From an uncultured Latescibacterota bacterium (GTDB lineage Bacteria > Latescibacterota > UBA2968): a DNA stretch of 64,000 bases. A program made the translations under genes and the position numbers. The notes below the pieces were generated by a model that was not told the origin of the DNA, ran no database searches, and was given only the letters and a program-made list of their open reading frames with translations. The stretch covers positions 3,598,896-3,662,895 of the forward strand of contig OY282377.1 in assembly GCA_958295785.1 (NCBI GenBank), written 5' to 3'. Position 1 is the stretch's first letter. Each line of letters begins with the position of its first letter. Shown here piece after piece: positions 34,323-42,058 of the stretch.

Positions 34323-34351
34323 CGCCGAGGGCAAAGCTCTCGGCGTTTTTG
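34323..34351 (+). terminator. Terminator hairpin, repeat copy T3
   Basis: CGCCGAGGGC AAA GCTCTCGGCG then TTTTTGGTCG. It serves the protease operon now and leads straight into the second HigB fragment, exactly as T1 does after dnaK. Confidence 0.8.
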
Positions 34352-34356
34352 GTCGT

Positions 34357-34557
34357 GTGGGCATCGGAATGCAAGACCTATGGGAAGTTCGTTGCAAACT
34401 CAGCGACAGGCGTATTGTGCGAATTTTGTTTAGCGTAGAAGGTGGCGATATGGTACTATTGCACGGCTTTTTCAAGAAGACTCGAAGAACACCGCGTTCT
34501 GCTTTGAAGTTGGCACAAGACCGAAAAAATCTATGGCAAAAGGGGAGAAAAGCATGA
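34357..34557 (+). pseudogene. Truncated HigB-like toxin, copy 2
   Basis: Nearly identical to 31313-31513 (GMQDLWEVRCKLSDRRIVRI). Same missing N-terminus. Its antitoxin continuation is displaced by 3.7 kb because a composite element is inserted in the antitoxin start codon. Confidence 0.8.
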
Positions 34558-34558
34558 A

Positions 34559-35650
34559 TAGGACTTACGCAATCCCCATTGGAATATGAGGTGCTTTGAG
34601 TTGTTGTCTCAAGAAGTCAGCCAGCCCCCGGTATTTGACTTGATAAATGGTTTGTCCTGTTTGATAGGCCACCTGCTCGAGTCTTATCCAAACGAACATC
34701 GCACACCCAATATGATTTCGTACAATGCGTGCCAACCGGCATTGACACTTTTCAAGCCCGGTCACTTGTTTGACTTCGCGGTGAAATGGCTCAATTTTCC
34801 ATCTTTGGTGACACACCTGTTGTACCCCTGAAGAATCGTTTTGAGCATGGTCGTTAGTCACGACATACGCCGTGCGTCTGGCAGCAGACGCCACCCGGAA
34901 TAATTTCACTTTGTGGTCTTTGGGGAACCCTCTGATTTTAATTGACTTGCCTTGTTTGCGTTGCGCTTTCGTCCAAGTTAAGCTATCTACGCGCTGGTAG
35001 GGGATTGTGCCTGCCTACTCGTCCACGCGCCGGTTCGTCTTGAGGGGACAATAATAGGTTTTTTGCATCTGCTCTCTGTGTCGCATGACCGTTTTAGTCG
35101 CATACCCACTGTCCATCAAGACCCCGGTAAAAGGGAGGCCCTTCTGATAGACCAACCCAGAGAGCATGTCCTTGAGATGATCCAATTTGGTTTTGCCATC
35201 GCCTTGCGGGTCATAAATCCGATAGTCAATCAGCCAGAACCGATCCTGTTGCGGATTGACATAGACACATGTGACCACCCCAATGCCGTTGATGACGCCT
35301 TGGGCGTTGCCGCTCTATTGACGGCGCACTCACGCGATCTTGCGTGCGTGTCGCTTGTCTAAAACCGTGTCATCAAAGATCACATCGCCTTTGGGCGTCA
35401 ACGCGATGTGGTCTTTGACGTGTTCCCACACCAAGCGGGGCGGGATACGATCACCGGCGAGATAGCGGTTGATCATATCATGACTGAACCCTTCGCTATG
35501 GTCGGCGAAAGGGGTCAGGGTATCGTTGAGGGGACTGCTAAGCAGATACTGACAGTAATCCAAACGCGTCGGTCGGTCCATTGACACCTCCTCAAAGTGA
35601 TAAATTTTACGGAATTGCACCCTTTTTTAACTCAGCATGCGTAAGTCCTA
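34559..35650 (-). mobile_element. 1092-bp DDE-type IS, copy 2
   Basis: Same ends and length as copy 1. It is the left arm of the composite element. Confidence 0.9.
34565..35581 (-). pseudogene. IS4/IS701-like transposase, copy 2, three in-frame stops
   Basis: Same frame as copy 1, with TGA at 35330-35332, TAG at 35315-35317 and TAG at 35015-35017. The first and last stops are shared with copies 1 and 3, the middle one with copy 3 only. The second catalytic region reads GVLMDSGYATKT. Confidence 0.85.
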
Positions 35651-35751
35651 TGAATGACAGATGGCCTGTTGTGTTTGGCGTTTTCTTTTGGGTGCTCTTA
35701 TTGACGCCTGACGTTTGTGCTCAAAGTCAAAAAGAGCCCGTCGCTAGCTGA
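35650..35751 (+). CDS. Short secreted-peptide ORF at IS border
   Basis: MNDRWPVVFGVFFWVLLLTP then DVCAQSQKEPVAS and a stop. It looks like a signal peptide (cleavage after VCA) with only nine more residues. The A of its ATG is the last base of the IS. It may be the start of a gene that was cut off, because the next bases hold only a terminator. Confidence 0.35.
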   Translation: MNDRWPVVFGVFFWVLLLTPDVCAQSQKEPVAS

Positions 35752-35802
35752 CCTCATTCCCGCATTTGCAATTCATTGAATTTTATCTACCCAAAAAATA
35801 AA

Positions 35803-35837
35803 AACGCCCGGTCATTGTGCGACTGGGCGTTATTTTG
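35803..35837. terminator. Bidirectional terminator in the cargo
   Basis: The stem AACGCCCGGTC/GACTGGGCGTT with a seven-base loop has TATTTT on one side and a T-rich run on the other strand. It ends the minus-strand frame at 35852 and the short frame at 35650. Confidence 0.75.
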
Positions 35838-35851
35838 CTCGAATTGCGTGA

Positions 35852-36168
35852 TCACTCGGTGCTTGGCTCGGTGTGTGTCAATGATGCGGTTGTTGGGGCG
35901 TTTGAGGGTTTGGCGAAAAAGTCGGGGATGGCAACAACGGGTTCTCCGAGGGACAGACGCATGAGCGCGTCCTGCATGCAGAATGCGGGTTCGTCGGCGC
36001 AGGGCGCGGTGCGATTGTTTGAAGCACGAAGAAAATGGGATGGCAGATTTGGTTTGGCTCTTGTAAGAGTCGGAACAGACCTTATTTTCCGTCCCGTCCC
36101 ACTCGGCACAACTATATCGCCCTGCAAAACATAGACATCATGAGCAATATCAGGAGCATGACCCTCAT
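35852..36168 (-). pseudogene. Frameshifted secreted protein in the composite cargo
   Basis: ATG 36168 gives MRVMLLILLMMSMFCRA, a signal-peptide-like start, and then stops. A neighbouring frame continues with DIVVPSGTGRKIRSVPTLTR and ends LTHTEPSTE, just before a terminator. A single frameshift near 36115 would join them into a secreted protein of about 100 residues. No family recognised. Confidence 0.4.
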
Positions 36169-36293
36169 TCAATACCCTCTGAAAACCCCCTCATAACGCG
36201 CCACAGAAGCCGGCACCCTATGAGGTGGATTTGTCTCAAGCGACTCATAGACTTGCCAACCTTATGTTTCAAATCCGCTATCATATCCGCCAT
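36165..36293 (-). CDS. Small hypothetical protein (42 aa) in the composite cargo
   Basis: MADMIADLKHKVGKSMSRLR to SEGIE. AAGGAGATC lies 7-12 bases before ATG 36293, and its stop overlaps the next start (ATGA), indicating coupled translation. Basic and helical, with no recognised domain. Confidence 0.45.
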   Translation of the reverse strand: MADMIADLKHKVGKSMSRLRQIHLIGCRLLWRVMRGFSEGIE

Positions 36294-36338
36294 TATAGAT
36301 CTCCTTTCTATTCACCAATCACCATCTCATAAACAAGA

Positions 36339-36743
36339 TCAGATCCCATCATAAATAGACTTCTCGCCCCCATCCGTCAACTTATCCCACAATATCAAAA
36401 TCTTCCAAGCATCATCCCTCTCATGTCCTAAATCCATCAATCCCTTGACCAAACGCTTCCGCCAATACAAACTTTCCCTCTTCTCTCCATTTTTCTTTGT
36501 TACAAATATCCGCTTTCCATCCCACACTGCAAGCACTTTTCTCTGCAAAAGCAACTCTCTAATACGTCCATCCTCATTTCCCTTTTTTCCTTTCACCACC
36601 AAATCTAAAACCCGTGACAACAACCACCCCTTCATCATCCCCTGCATCCCTCCCAACATCCCCCGCCGCTCGTCCTTATCGCCTCCATCTGACGCCTCAA
36701 CAACACCCCATGTCTGTCTCACAATGCACCGCCATTTTCTCAT
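36339..36743 (-). CDS. Hypothetical protein in the composite cargo
   Basis: A 134-residue basic protein, MRKWRCIVRQTWGVVEASDG through LLLQRKVLAVWDGKRIFVTK to EKSIYDGI. No recognised domain, no signal peptide, no membrane segment. It is on the same strand as the small genes downstream and could form an operon with them. Base use is AT-rich compared with the core genes. Confidence 0.45.
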   Translation of the reverse strand: MRKWRCIVRQTWGVVEASDGGDKDERRGMLGGMQGMMKGWLLSRVLDLVVKGKKGNEDGRIRELLLQRKVLAVWDGKRIFVTKKNGEKRESLYWRKRLVKGLMDLGHERDDAWKILILWDKLTDGGEKSIYDGI

Positions 36744-36961
36744 ACGACAAAAGGCAATAGACTACTATCGCTTTTTCACAAAATTTTCAAATTTTTATCA
36801 CCAGCACATCTCCACCCCGGGTCGCTTCCTTCTATATACTAGTGAAAAAACGACCGAAAAATCGAAATTATACAGACTTTACTGCTTATTTTTTTCTGAC
36901 AGGCACCTCCCGATCATGCCCATCAGAAAATCCCGATCATGCCCGTCAAAAAATCCAAATT

Positions 36962-37222
36962 TCAATGAATCTGACACCTACCATGATACCCAGAATAACA
37001 AATATATCGCCGTTCACCTTCAACAACAGACAGATAACATTTTTGCTTTTTGCATCTCTCGATGAGACAGGGCCTATCTTTGAGACAGGGCCTATCTTTG
37101 ACGGGTTTGACCGGCGTCAATGGCCGAGGAAATGCACAAGAAAACAAGCTCGACATCATCACTAAAACGCCCAACCAACCCAATCTCAAACACAATCCTT
37201 TACCCCAATAGGACTTACGCAT
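36962..37222 (-). CDS. Small putative lipoprotein abutting IS copy 3
   Basis: LGWLGVLVMMSSLFSCAFPR shows a hydrophobic segment and lipobox LFSC, followed by Pro-rich sequence with the repeated KDRPCL (an 18-bp tandem repeat at about 37060-37095) and a Cys-containing C-terminus. The first ATG (37222) lies inside the IS end; a natural start may have been TTG at about 37192 or lost. It might be expressed as an IS fusion. Confidence 0.4.
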   Translation of the reverse strand: MRKSYWGKGLCLRLGWLGVLVMMSSLFSCAFPRPLTPVKPVKDRPCLKDRPCLIERCKKQKCYLSVVEGERRYICYSGYHGRCQIH

Positions 37223-38300
37223 GCTGAGTTAAAAAAGGGTGCAATTCCGTAAAATTTATCACTTTGAGGAGGTGTCAATGCGCCAACCGACGCGTTTGGA
37301 TTCCTGTCAGTATCTGCTTAGCCGTCCCCTCAACGATACCCTGACCCCTTTCGCCGACCATAGCGAAGGGTTCAGTCATGATATGATCAACCGCTATCTC
37401 GCCGGTGATCGTATCCCGCCCCGCTTGGTGTGGGAACACGTCAAAGACCACATCGCGTTGACGCCCAAAGGCGATGTGATCTTTGATGACACGGTTTTAG
37501 ACAAGCGACACGCACGCAAGATCGCGTGAGTGCGCCGTCAATAGAGCGGCAACGCCCAAGGCGTCATCAACGGCATCGGGGTGGTCACATGTGTCTATGT
37601 CAATCCGCAAGAGGATCGGTTCTGGCTGATTGACTATCGGATTTATGACCCGCAAGGCGATGGCAAAACCAAATTGGATCATCTCAAGGACATGCTCTCT
37701 GGGTTGGTCTATCAGAAGCGCCTTCCTTTTACCGGGGTCTTGATGGACAGTGGGTATGCGACCAAAACGGTCATGCGACACATAGAGCAGATGCAAAAAA
37801 CCTATTCTTGTCCCCTCAAGACGAACCGGCGCGTGGACGAGTAGGCAGGCACAATCCCCTACCAGCGCGTAGATAGCTTAACTTGGACGAAAGCGCAACG
37901 CAAACAAGGCAAGTCAATTAAAATCAGAGGGTTTCCCAAAGACCACAAAGTGAAATTATTCCGGGTGGCGTCTGCTGCCAGACGCACGGCGTATGTCGTA
38001 ACGAACGACCATGCTCAAAACGATTCTTCAGGGGTACAACAGGTGTGTCACCAAAGATGGAAAATTGAGCCATTTCACCGCGAAGTCAAACAGGTGACCG
38101 GGCTTGAAAAGTGTCCATGTCGATTGGCACGCATTGTACGAAATCATATTGGGTGTGCGATGTTAGTTTGGATTCGACTTGAGCAGGTGGCCTATCAAAC
38201 AGGACAAACCATTTATCAAGTCAAATACCGGGGGCTGGCTGACTTCTTGAGACAACAACTCAAAGCACCTGATATTCCAATGGAGATTGCGTAAGTCCTA
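37209..38300 (+). mobile_element. 1092-bp DDE-type IS, copy 3
   Basis: Same ends and length as copies 1 and 2, inverted relative to them. It is the right arm of the composite element. The base after it starts ATGAATAAG, the rebuilt start of the HigA remnant. Confidence 0.9.
37278..38294 (+). pseudogene. IS4/IS701-like transposase, copy 3, three in-frame stops
   Basis: ATG 37278 after GAGGAGGTGTCA, with TGA 37527-37529, TAG 37542-37544 and TAG 37842-37844. The DDE blocks are otherwise complete. Shared stops show that all three copies descend from an already inactivated element. Confidence 0.85.
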
Positions 38301-38528
38301 ATGAATAAGTATCGCGGCAGCAATTTTGATGATTTTTTACAAGAAGAAGGCATGCTTGAGGAAGTATCAGCACATGCACAAAAGCGGTTGGAGGCATTAC
38401 AAGTTGAAGACATGCCCACTGACCCTAGCAACAGATTTTTACGCTGGCTTCAGCAATCTGCCAATCGCCTTTCCATGTTGATCGCTACGCTTTCTCGATG
38501 GTCACGCGGATGGCGCCCAAGGGTTTGA
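38301..38528 (+). pseudogene. HigA-like antitoxin remnant, copy 2
   Basis: Identical in layout to 31510-31737: MNKYRGSNFDDFLQEEGMLE start, helix-turn-helix missing, and a 3' end that overlaps the convergent SH3 lipoprotein gene. Its HigB partner is on the far side of the composite element. Confidence 0.7.
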
Positions 38529-39273
38529 TGAACAGAAAGCGCACGGATTTGCCGCGTGCGTCAAACCCGCCTTTGCCCGCATCGCGGCTCGACAATTCCC
38601 GCATAAAATTTGCAATCCACGTCGCGTCTCGTTTCCATTGCGGCACGGCATTGCGGACAAATGTTCGCACCCAGGCCGCATTGCGATTCACGTCCGCATC
38701 GGATACACCGAGCACTGTCACCATAATCTCAGACCGCAACAAATCGGTCTCTGGCCCCCAGAACTCCAGCACCACTTGCCCATCGCCCGTCGCGCCGATA
38801 TGCCTCGGCTGTCCCTCGAGGGGATCCATTTCCTCCAATATCAAATCATCGGGCATCCCCGCGATCATGCCATCGATAGACAGGGCATCGGCAGACTTTC
38901 GCGGCGTTGGGGTTGCGGGTTGCGGCGGGCGCGTCACAGGCCGTTTTTTTTTCGCGCTTGAACGACTCGCGAGGTCTTTTTGCAATGCGGCACGCACGGC
39001 GGCGGCGTCCCCTACATAATGGCCGTGTACCCACCCCTCGGTCTCATCCACGCGCACGCGCAACCACGGGTCGGCCCGTTCGACGATCTCCAACTCGCGG
39101 CCGCGTTGCAACCGCCCCACCACACGCGACTTTGTCGTCGGCTTTTCCCGCAAATTCAACACCACAGCCGCGACATAGCCCTTTTCTTTCGGCGCGAGAT
39201 ACCCACACCCACCCAAACTCGCAATCAAAAGAAAAAAAAGGCCGACAAAAAATCGACCAGACAAAAACACCAT
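38485..39273 (-). CDS. SH3-domain lipoprotein
   Basis: A 262-residue protein with signal peptide and lipobox (LLIASLGGCGYLAPKEKG, lipidated Cys at about 23). A bacterial SH3 domain spans 33-90 (VVLNLREKPTTKSRVVGRLQ, WLRVRVDETEGWVHGHYV), then a Pro/Lys linker and a C-terminal domain of about 130 residues with no assigned family. Anchored in the envelope, it may bind peptidoglycan. AGGATG precedes ATG 39273. The last 70 residues are duplicated at 31694-31905. Confidence 0.85.
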   Translation of the reverse strand: MVFLSGRFFVGLFFLLIASLGGCGYLAPKEKGYVAAVVLNLREKPTTKSRVVGRLQRGRELEIVERADPWLRVRVDETEGWVHGHYVGDAAAVRAALQKDLASRSSAKKKRPVTRPPQPATPTPRKSADALSIDGMIAGMPDDLILEEMDPLEGQPRHIGATGDGQVVLEFWGPETDLLRSEIMVTVLGVSDADVNRNAAWVRTFVRNAVPQWKRDATWIANFMRELSSRDAGKGGFDARGKSVRFLFIKPLGAIRVTIEKA

Positions 39274-39289
39274 CGATCATCCTTTCGCC

Positions 39290-40050
39290 ATTCTGCATTA
39301 TCCAATGATATACGCCATGTAAGGGGATGCCCTTGGCCTCCCGCTCTTGAAAGAAGGCCAAAACTTCTCGGCGCAGTTCCGCCTGCGTCGCGATGCGCCT
39401 ATTCAAACATCCTCGCGCCAGAGCCGAAAACTCAATCTCGATCATGTTGAGCCAACTCGCCGACTTGGGAGTAAAGAAGAACTCAAACTTCTGCGCGAGG
39501 GCAAACGCCTCATCGGCCGGCAAGGAACGATAGAAGGCATGGCGGGTATGCGTGTTGAGATTGTCTTGCACCAAGCGGATTTTCTCCGCTTGTGGCCAAT
39601 GCTGTGTCAGCGCCTGACAAAAGTGGGTGTCTTCCTTCATCGTGCGCCGAGGATAGATTTCGGCAAGCCGTTTGCCGCTTAAAGGCTCAATGGCGGCCAA
39701 CAGCGCACGCGAGCCGTGTTTGGTATAGGCATCATGTTCTTTGGTCACTTGGCCTGTTGTTAGGGGCAAGGGATCCAGGACTTGTCCGATGAGAAAACAA
39801 GGACGTTCATCAAAGCAGACCCCAGGAACATTGGGATCATGAGGGTGGTCATACAGCCAAAGCAAGGCTTCCATGCGCGCGAGAAAGGACGCATCCACTT
39901 TGCGGATGCACCAGGTTTTCTTCAAGTGGGGCTTCAATTCGTTTTTTTAGAATCGTTTTAACATGCGTGTGTGAGAGATGCTCACAAGAGCCTAATGCCA
40001 CAGGACTTGACCGACTGACAGTGTCGCAATCAAGTGGTTCGTTGTCGAAA
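39290..40050 (-). pseudogene. IS630-family transposase remnant
   Basis: Catalytic parts are visible: VCFDERPCFLIGQVLDPLPL (first Asp), KIRLVQDNLNTHTRHAFYRS (second Asp) and FTPKSASWLNMIEIEFSALA (Glu). The N-terminal helix-turn-helix is represented only by SPVALGSCEHLSHTHVKTIL in another frame, joined by a frameshift near 39930. The natural end is missing, and the frame runs into the SH3 gene upstream region. No terminal repeats found. Confidence 0.8.
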
Positions 40051-40051
40051 C

Positions 40052-40921
40052 TCATTCCCCTCGAGCGCACCGAAACCCGATCTGGGCAAATATCTGATGC
40101 GTGCCCGCATCGTCTGATTGCTCTTCCATAATTAGCACCGAACTCCGCACAAACACGCGGACATTGTGTTGCGCCGAAAACCAACCCCCGCCGCGAAGCG
40201 TGCGATCCGGGCCATCTTCCATGCCCGCATTTTTCAAATTGACCGGATTGTGAACCGGGCTGTTTGCGTAATACGTATGCTGGTATTCATCCAGCGTCCA
40301 CTCCCACACATTGCCCGCCATATCCAACGCGCCAAAAGGACTCGCCCCCTCTGGATAGCTGCCCACGGGCGTTGGGCCGGAACTAAAATTGAAATTGCCG
40401 AGCGACTCATCTGCTGGCGCGTTGCCCCACGGAAACACGCGCCCATCCGTGCCCGCAGCGGTCAATTCCCACTGCGCTTCACTCGGCAACTGCAAACCCG
40501 CCCACTGGCAATAATCCCGCGCCTGATTCCACACCAAACCCACCACCGGTTGATCGGGTTGATTAAAACCCTCCTCCCGAATAAACTGCGGGCGTTCACT
40601 GCCCGTTGCCTCAACATAACCCAAATACTGCGCGTTGGTCACTTCGTATTTGTCGATGTAAAATGCGTCGAGCATCACCTCGTGCGCTGGGCGCGCATTG
40701 GACGGGCCATCGCTCAAACCCATTGTAAATGTGCTGGCCGGAACAAACACCTGCACATGCTCTGTGCCCGCAGGCGTGGTGACAATGGATTCTTCAATCA
40801 CAAATTCCGGCTCGACCACCTTGCCGCAGGCCACCGGCAACACAACGGCCAAAACGCCGAACAAACGCACGGGCAACGCGCCGACAATGCAGCGCAGAAA
40901 ATCAATCGCTTTTGGCATCAT
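40052..40921 (-). CDS. FGE/SUMF1-like (sulfatase-modifying factor) domain lipoprotein
   Basis: About 289 residues. A hydrophobic N-terminus ending in PVACGK suggests a lipoprotein, followed by the formylglycine-generating-enzyme-like domain: FTMGLSDGPSNARPAHEVML, FYIDKYEVTNAQYLGYV, RDYCQWAGLQLPSEAQWE, GALDMAGNVWEWTLDEYQ, TLRGGGWF and IGFRCARGE. The cysteines of true FGE are not apparent, so it is more likely a C-type-lectin-fold binding or modification domain. ATG 40921 follows GAGGATC. It lies downstream of the TPR-YcaO pair on the same strand. Confidence 0.85.
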   Translation of the reverse strand: MMPKAIDFLRCIVGALPVRLFGVLAVVLPVACGKVVEPEFVIEESIVTTPAGTEHVQVFVPASTFTMGLSDGPSNARPAHEVMLDAFYIDKYEVTNAQYLGYVEATGSERPQFIREEGFNQPDQPVVGLVWNQARDYCQWAGLQLPSEAQWELTAAGTDGRVFPWGNAPADESLGNFNFSSGPTPVGSYPEGASPFGALDMAGNVWEWTLDEYQHTYYANSPVHNPVNLKNAGMEDGPDRTLRGGGWFSAQHNVRVFVRSSVLIMEEQSDDAGTHQIFAQIGFRCARGE

Positions 40922-40962
40922 AGTTTCGATCCTCGTCCCTGCGTTTCGCCTCTCGTTGATTC

Positions 40963-40989
40963 GGGCGGGCACGGGGGCCGCGCCCCTAC
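40963..40989. repeat. Dispersed GC palindrome repeat
   Basis: Copy in the 126-bp gap between the YcaO and FGE-like genes. Its hairpin could attenuate transcription between them. Confidence 0.8.
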
Positions 40990-41047
40990 ATTTTTACGTC
41001 CTCAATTTCGAGGGTGGCTGAGTTGGGACTGACCACCGACCACGGCA

Positions 41048-42058
41048 TCATCCTCCCCCCCACATCATATAATCCCCCGAATCCACCATAATGCGATGGA
41101 CATACGTCTCGATCATCGCTTGGTCGCGCTTTGTGGTCTTTAAGCCAAAGGGCCGCAACACGGGAATTTGCATCTCGGGGTGCGTCCAATCTTGCACGTA
41201 AACCGGCGCTTTCATGCCGCGCAAGACCACCTGAATATCGGTTATCAAATCGTCTGTAAAATGATTGGGCAAATCCCACAGTGCAACCTCCGGGGCAAAG
41301 GTGTGCAAATCGGAAACAAACCGGGTTTTGTGACTTTGCACGGTCTCATTAAACGCCCGTTGCAACGCCACGCGCCCATCCAAATGCGCGCATGTGCGAA
41401 CCAGAGGCCCCAGGTCTTTGGGACACACAACCGCGTGAACCGTCGTCACCTTTTCATTTTCCCCCGGCGCGGCCACGGCCAGCATCTTCTCGGCAACGCA
41501 CGGGGGGAAGCCCGTCAGCATGGGATCGATAAATTGCCGGTGTTTCAAGCCCGGCCAGTAAAAGTGCATCCCCACATCCATGTGCTCGTGCATCTCCAAC
41601 AAGCCGTGAAACACGCACTCCAGCGCCGTATTGCCCGCCGACACGCCATTGGCCGAATCATTCAAATGCGGCACCTCAGACGCCTTCATGTCGGTCGGCA
41701 CGAGCTCGACATTCGGCGTCAATTCGCAAATCGGGGTTTCGCGCCCGCTTGCCAGCGCGTCAAAAAACGAAATCCGCTCGACCGCCTCGGCCATGGCCCC
41801 GGCCAGCACTTGCGCTTTGGAAAGCCCCTTGCCCATGGTCCGCAGGGCAATGCCCTCCATCAGCGGCCCTTCGTATTTGCGAAACAGAGCCGACTGCACG
41901 TAATCCGTATAACAATCCGCGATCCACACGGTCTTGTAAAACCGCCGCGCCCGCGTCTGAAATCGACACATCTTGGACAATGCCTCGCCAAACCGGGCAA
42001 TGGTTTCTTCAAACGCAACCGTGCGATCCGCAACGACAATGTGATGCGACGCGCTCAT
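41048..42058 (-). CDS. YcaO-family ATP-dependent cyclodehydratase-like protein
   Basis: A 336-residue YcaO protein. The ATP/Mg motifs are visible: GAMAEAVERISF at 88-98 (AExxER) and NDSANGVSAGNTALECVFHG with LLEMHE at 133-157 (the SNGxAxGxxxxEAxxHGLxE motif). YcaO enzymes activate peptide-bond oxygens with ATP to make azolines, thioamides or amidines, or act with RimO. The C-terminus is YMMWGGG, without the Pro-rich tail of azoline-forming members. Its ATG overlaps the stop of the upstream TPR gene (ATGA), so the two are co-translated. No precursor peptide was found next to it. Confidence 0.88.
   Translation of the reverse strand: MSASHHIVVADRTVAFEETIARFGEALSKMCRFQTRARRFYKTVWIADCYTDYVQSALFRKYEGPLMEGIALRTMGKGLSKAQVLAGAMAEAVERISFFDALASGRETPICELTPNVELVPTDMKASEVPHLNDSANGVSAGNTALECVFHGLLEMHEHMDVGMHFYWPGLKHRQFIDPMLTGFPPCVAEKMLAVAAPGENEKVTTVHAVVCPKDLGPLVRTCAHLDGRVALQRAFNETVQSHKTRFVSDLHTFAPEVALWDLPNHFTDDLITDIQVVLRGMKAPVYVQDWTHPEMQIPVLRPFGLKTTKRDQAMIETYVHRIMVDSGDYMMWGGG

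Larger units (their letters stand above)
34559..38300. mobile_element. Composite element between two inverted 1092-bp IS copies
   Basis: The outer flanks are ATGAA at 34554-34558 and at 38301-38305, a 5-bp target duplication at the HigA start codon. The inner flanks (TGAATG and CCCAA) do not match each other. So IS copies 2 and 3, in opposite orientation, moved together with the 1.56-kb cargo (35651-37208) into the HigBA remnant. Comparison with the uninterrupted block at 31313-31905 confirms the empty site. Confidence 0.85.

Noticed and set aside
39044-39290. Natural C-terminal part of the IS630 transposase
   Set aside because: This part of the frame is antisense-free but coincides with the SH3 lipoprotein gene in another frame and has no similarity to IS630 ends.
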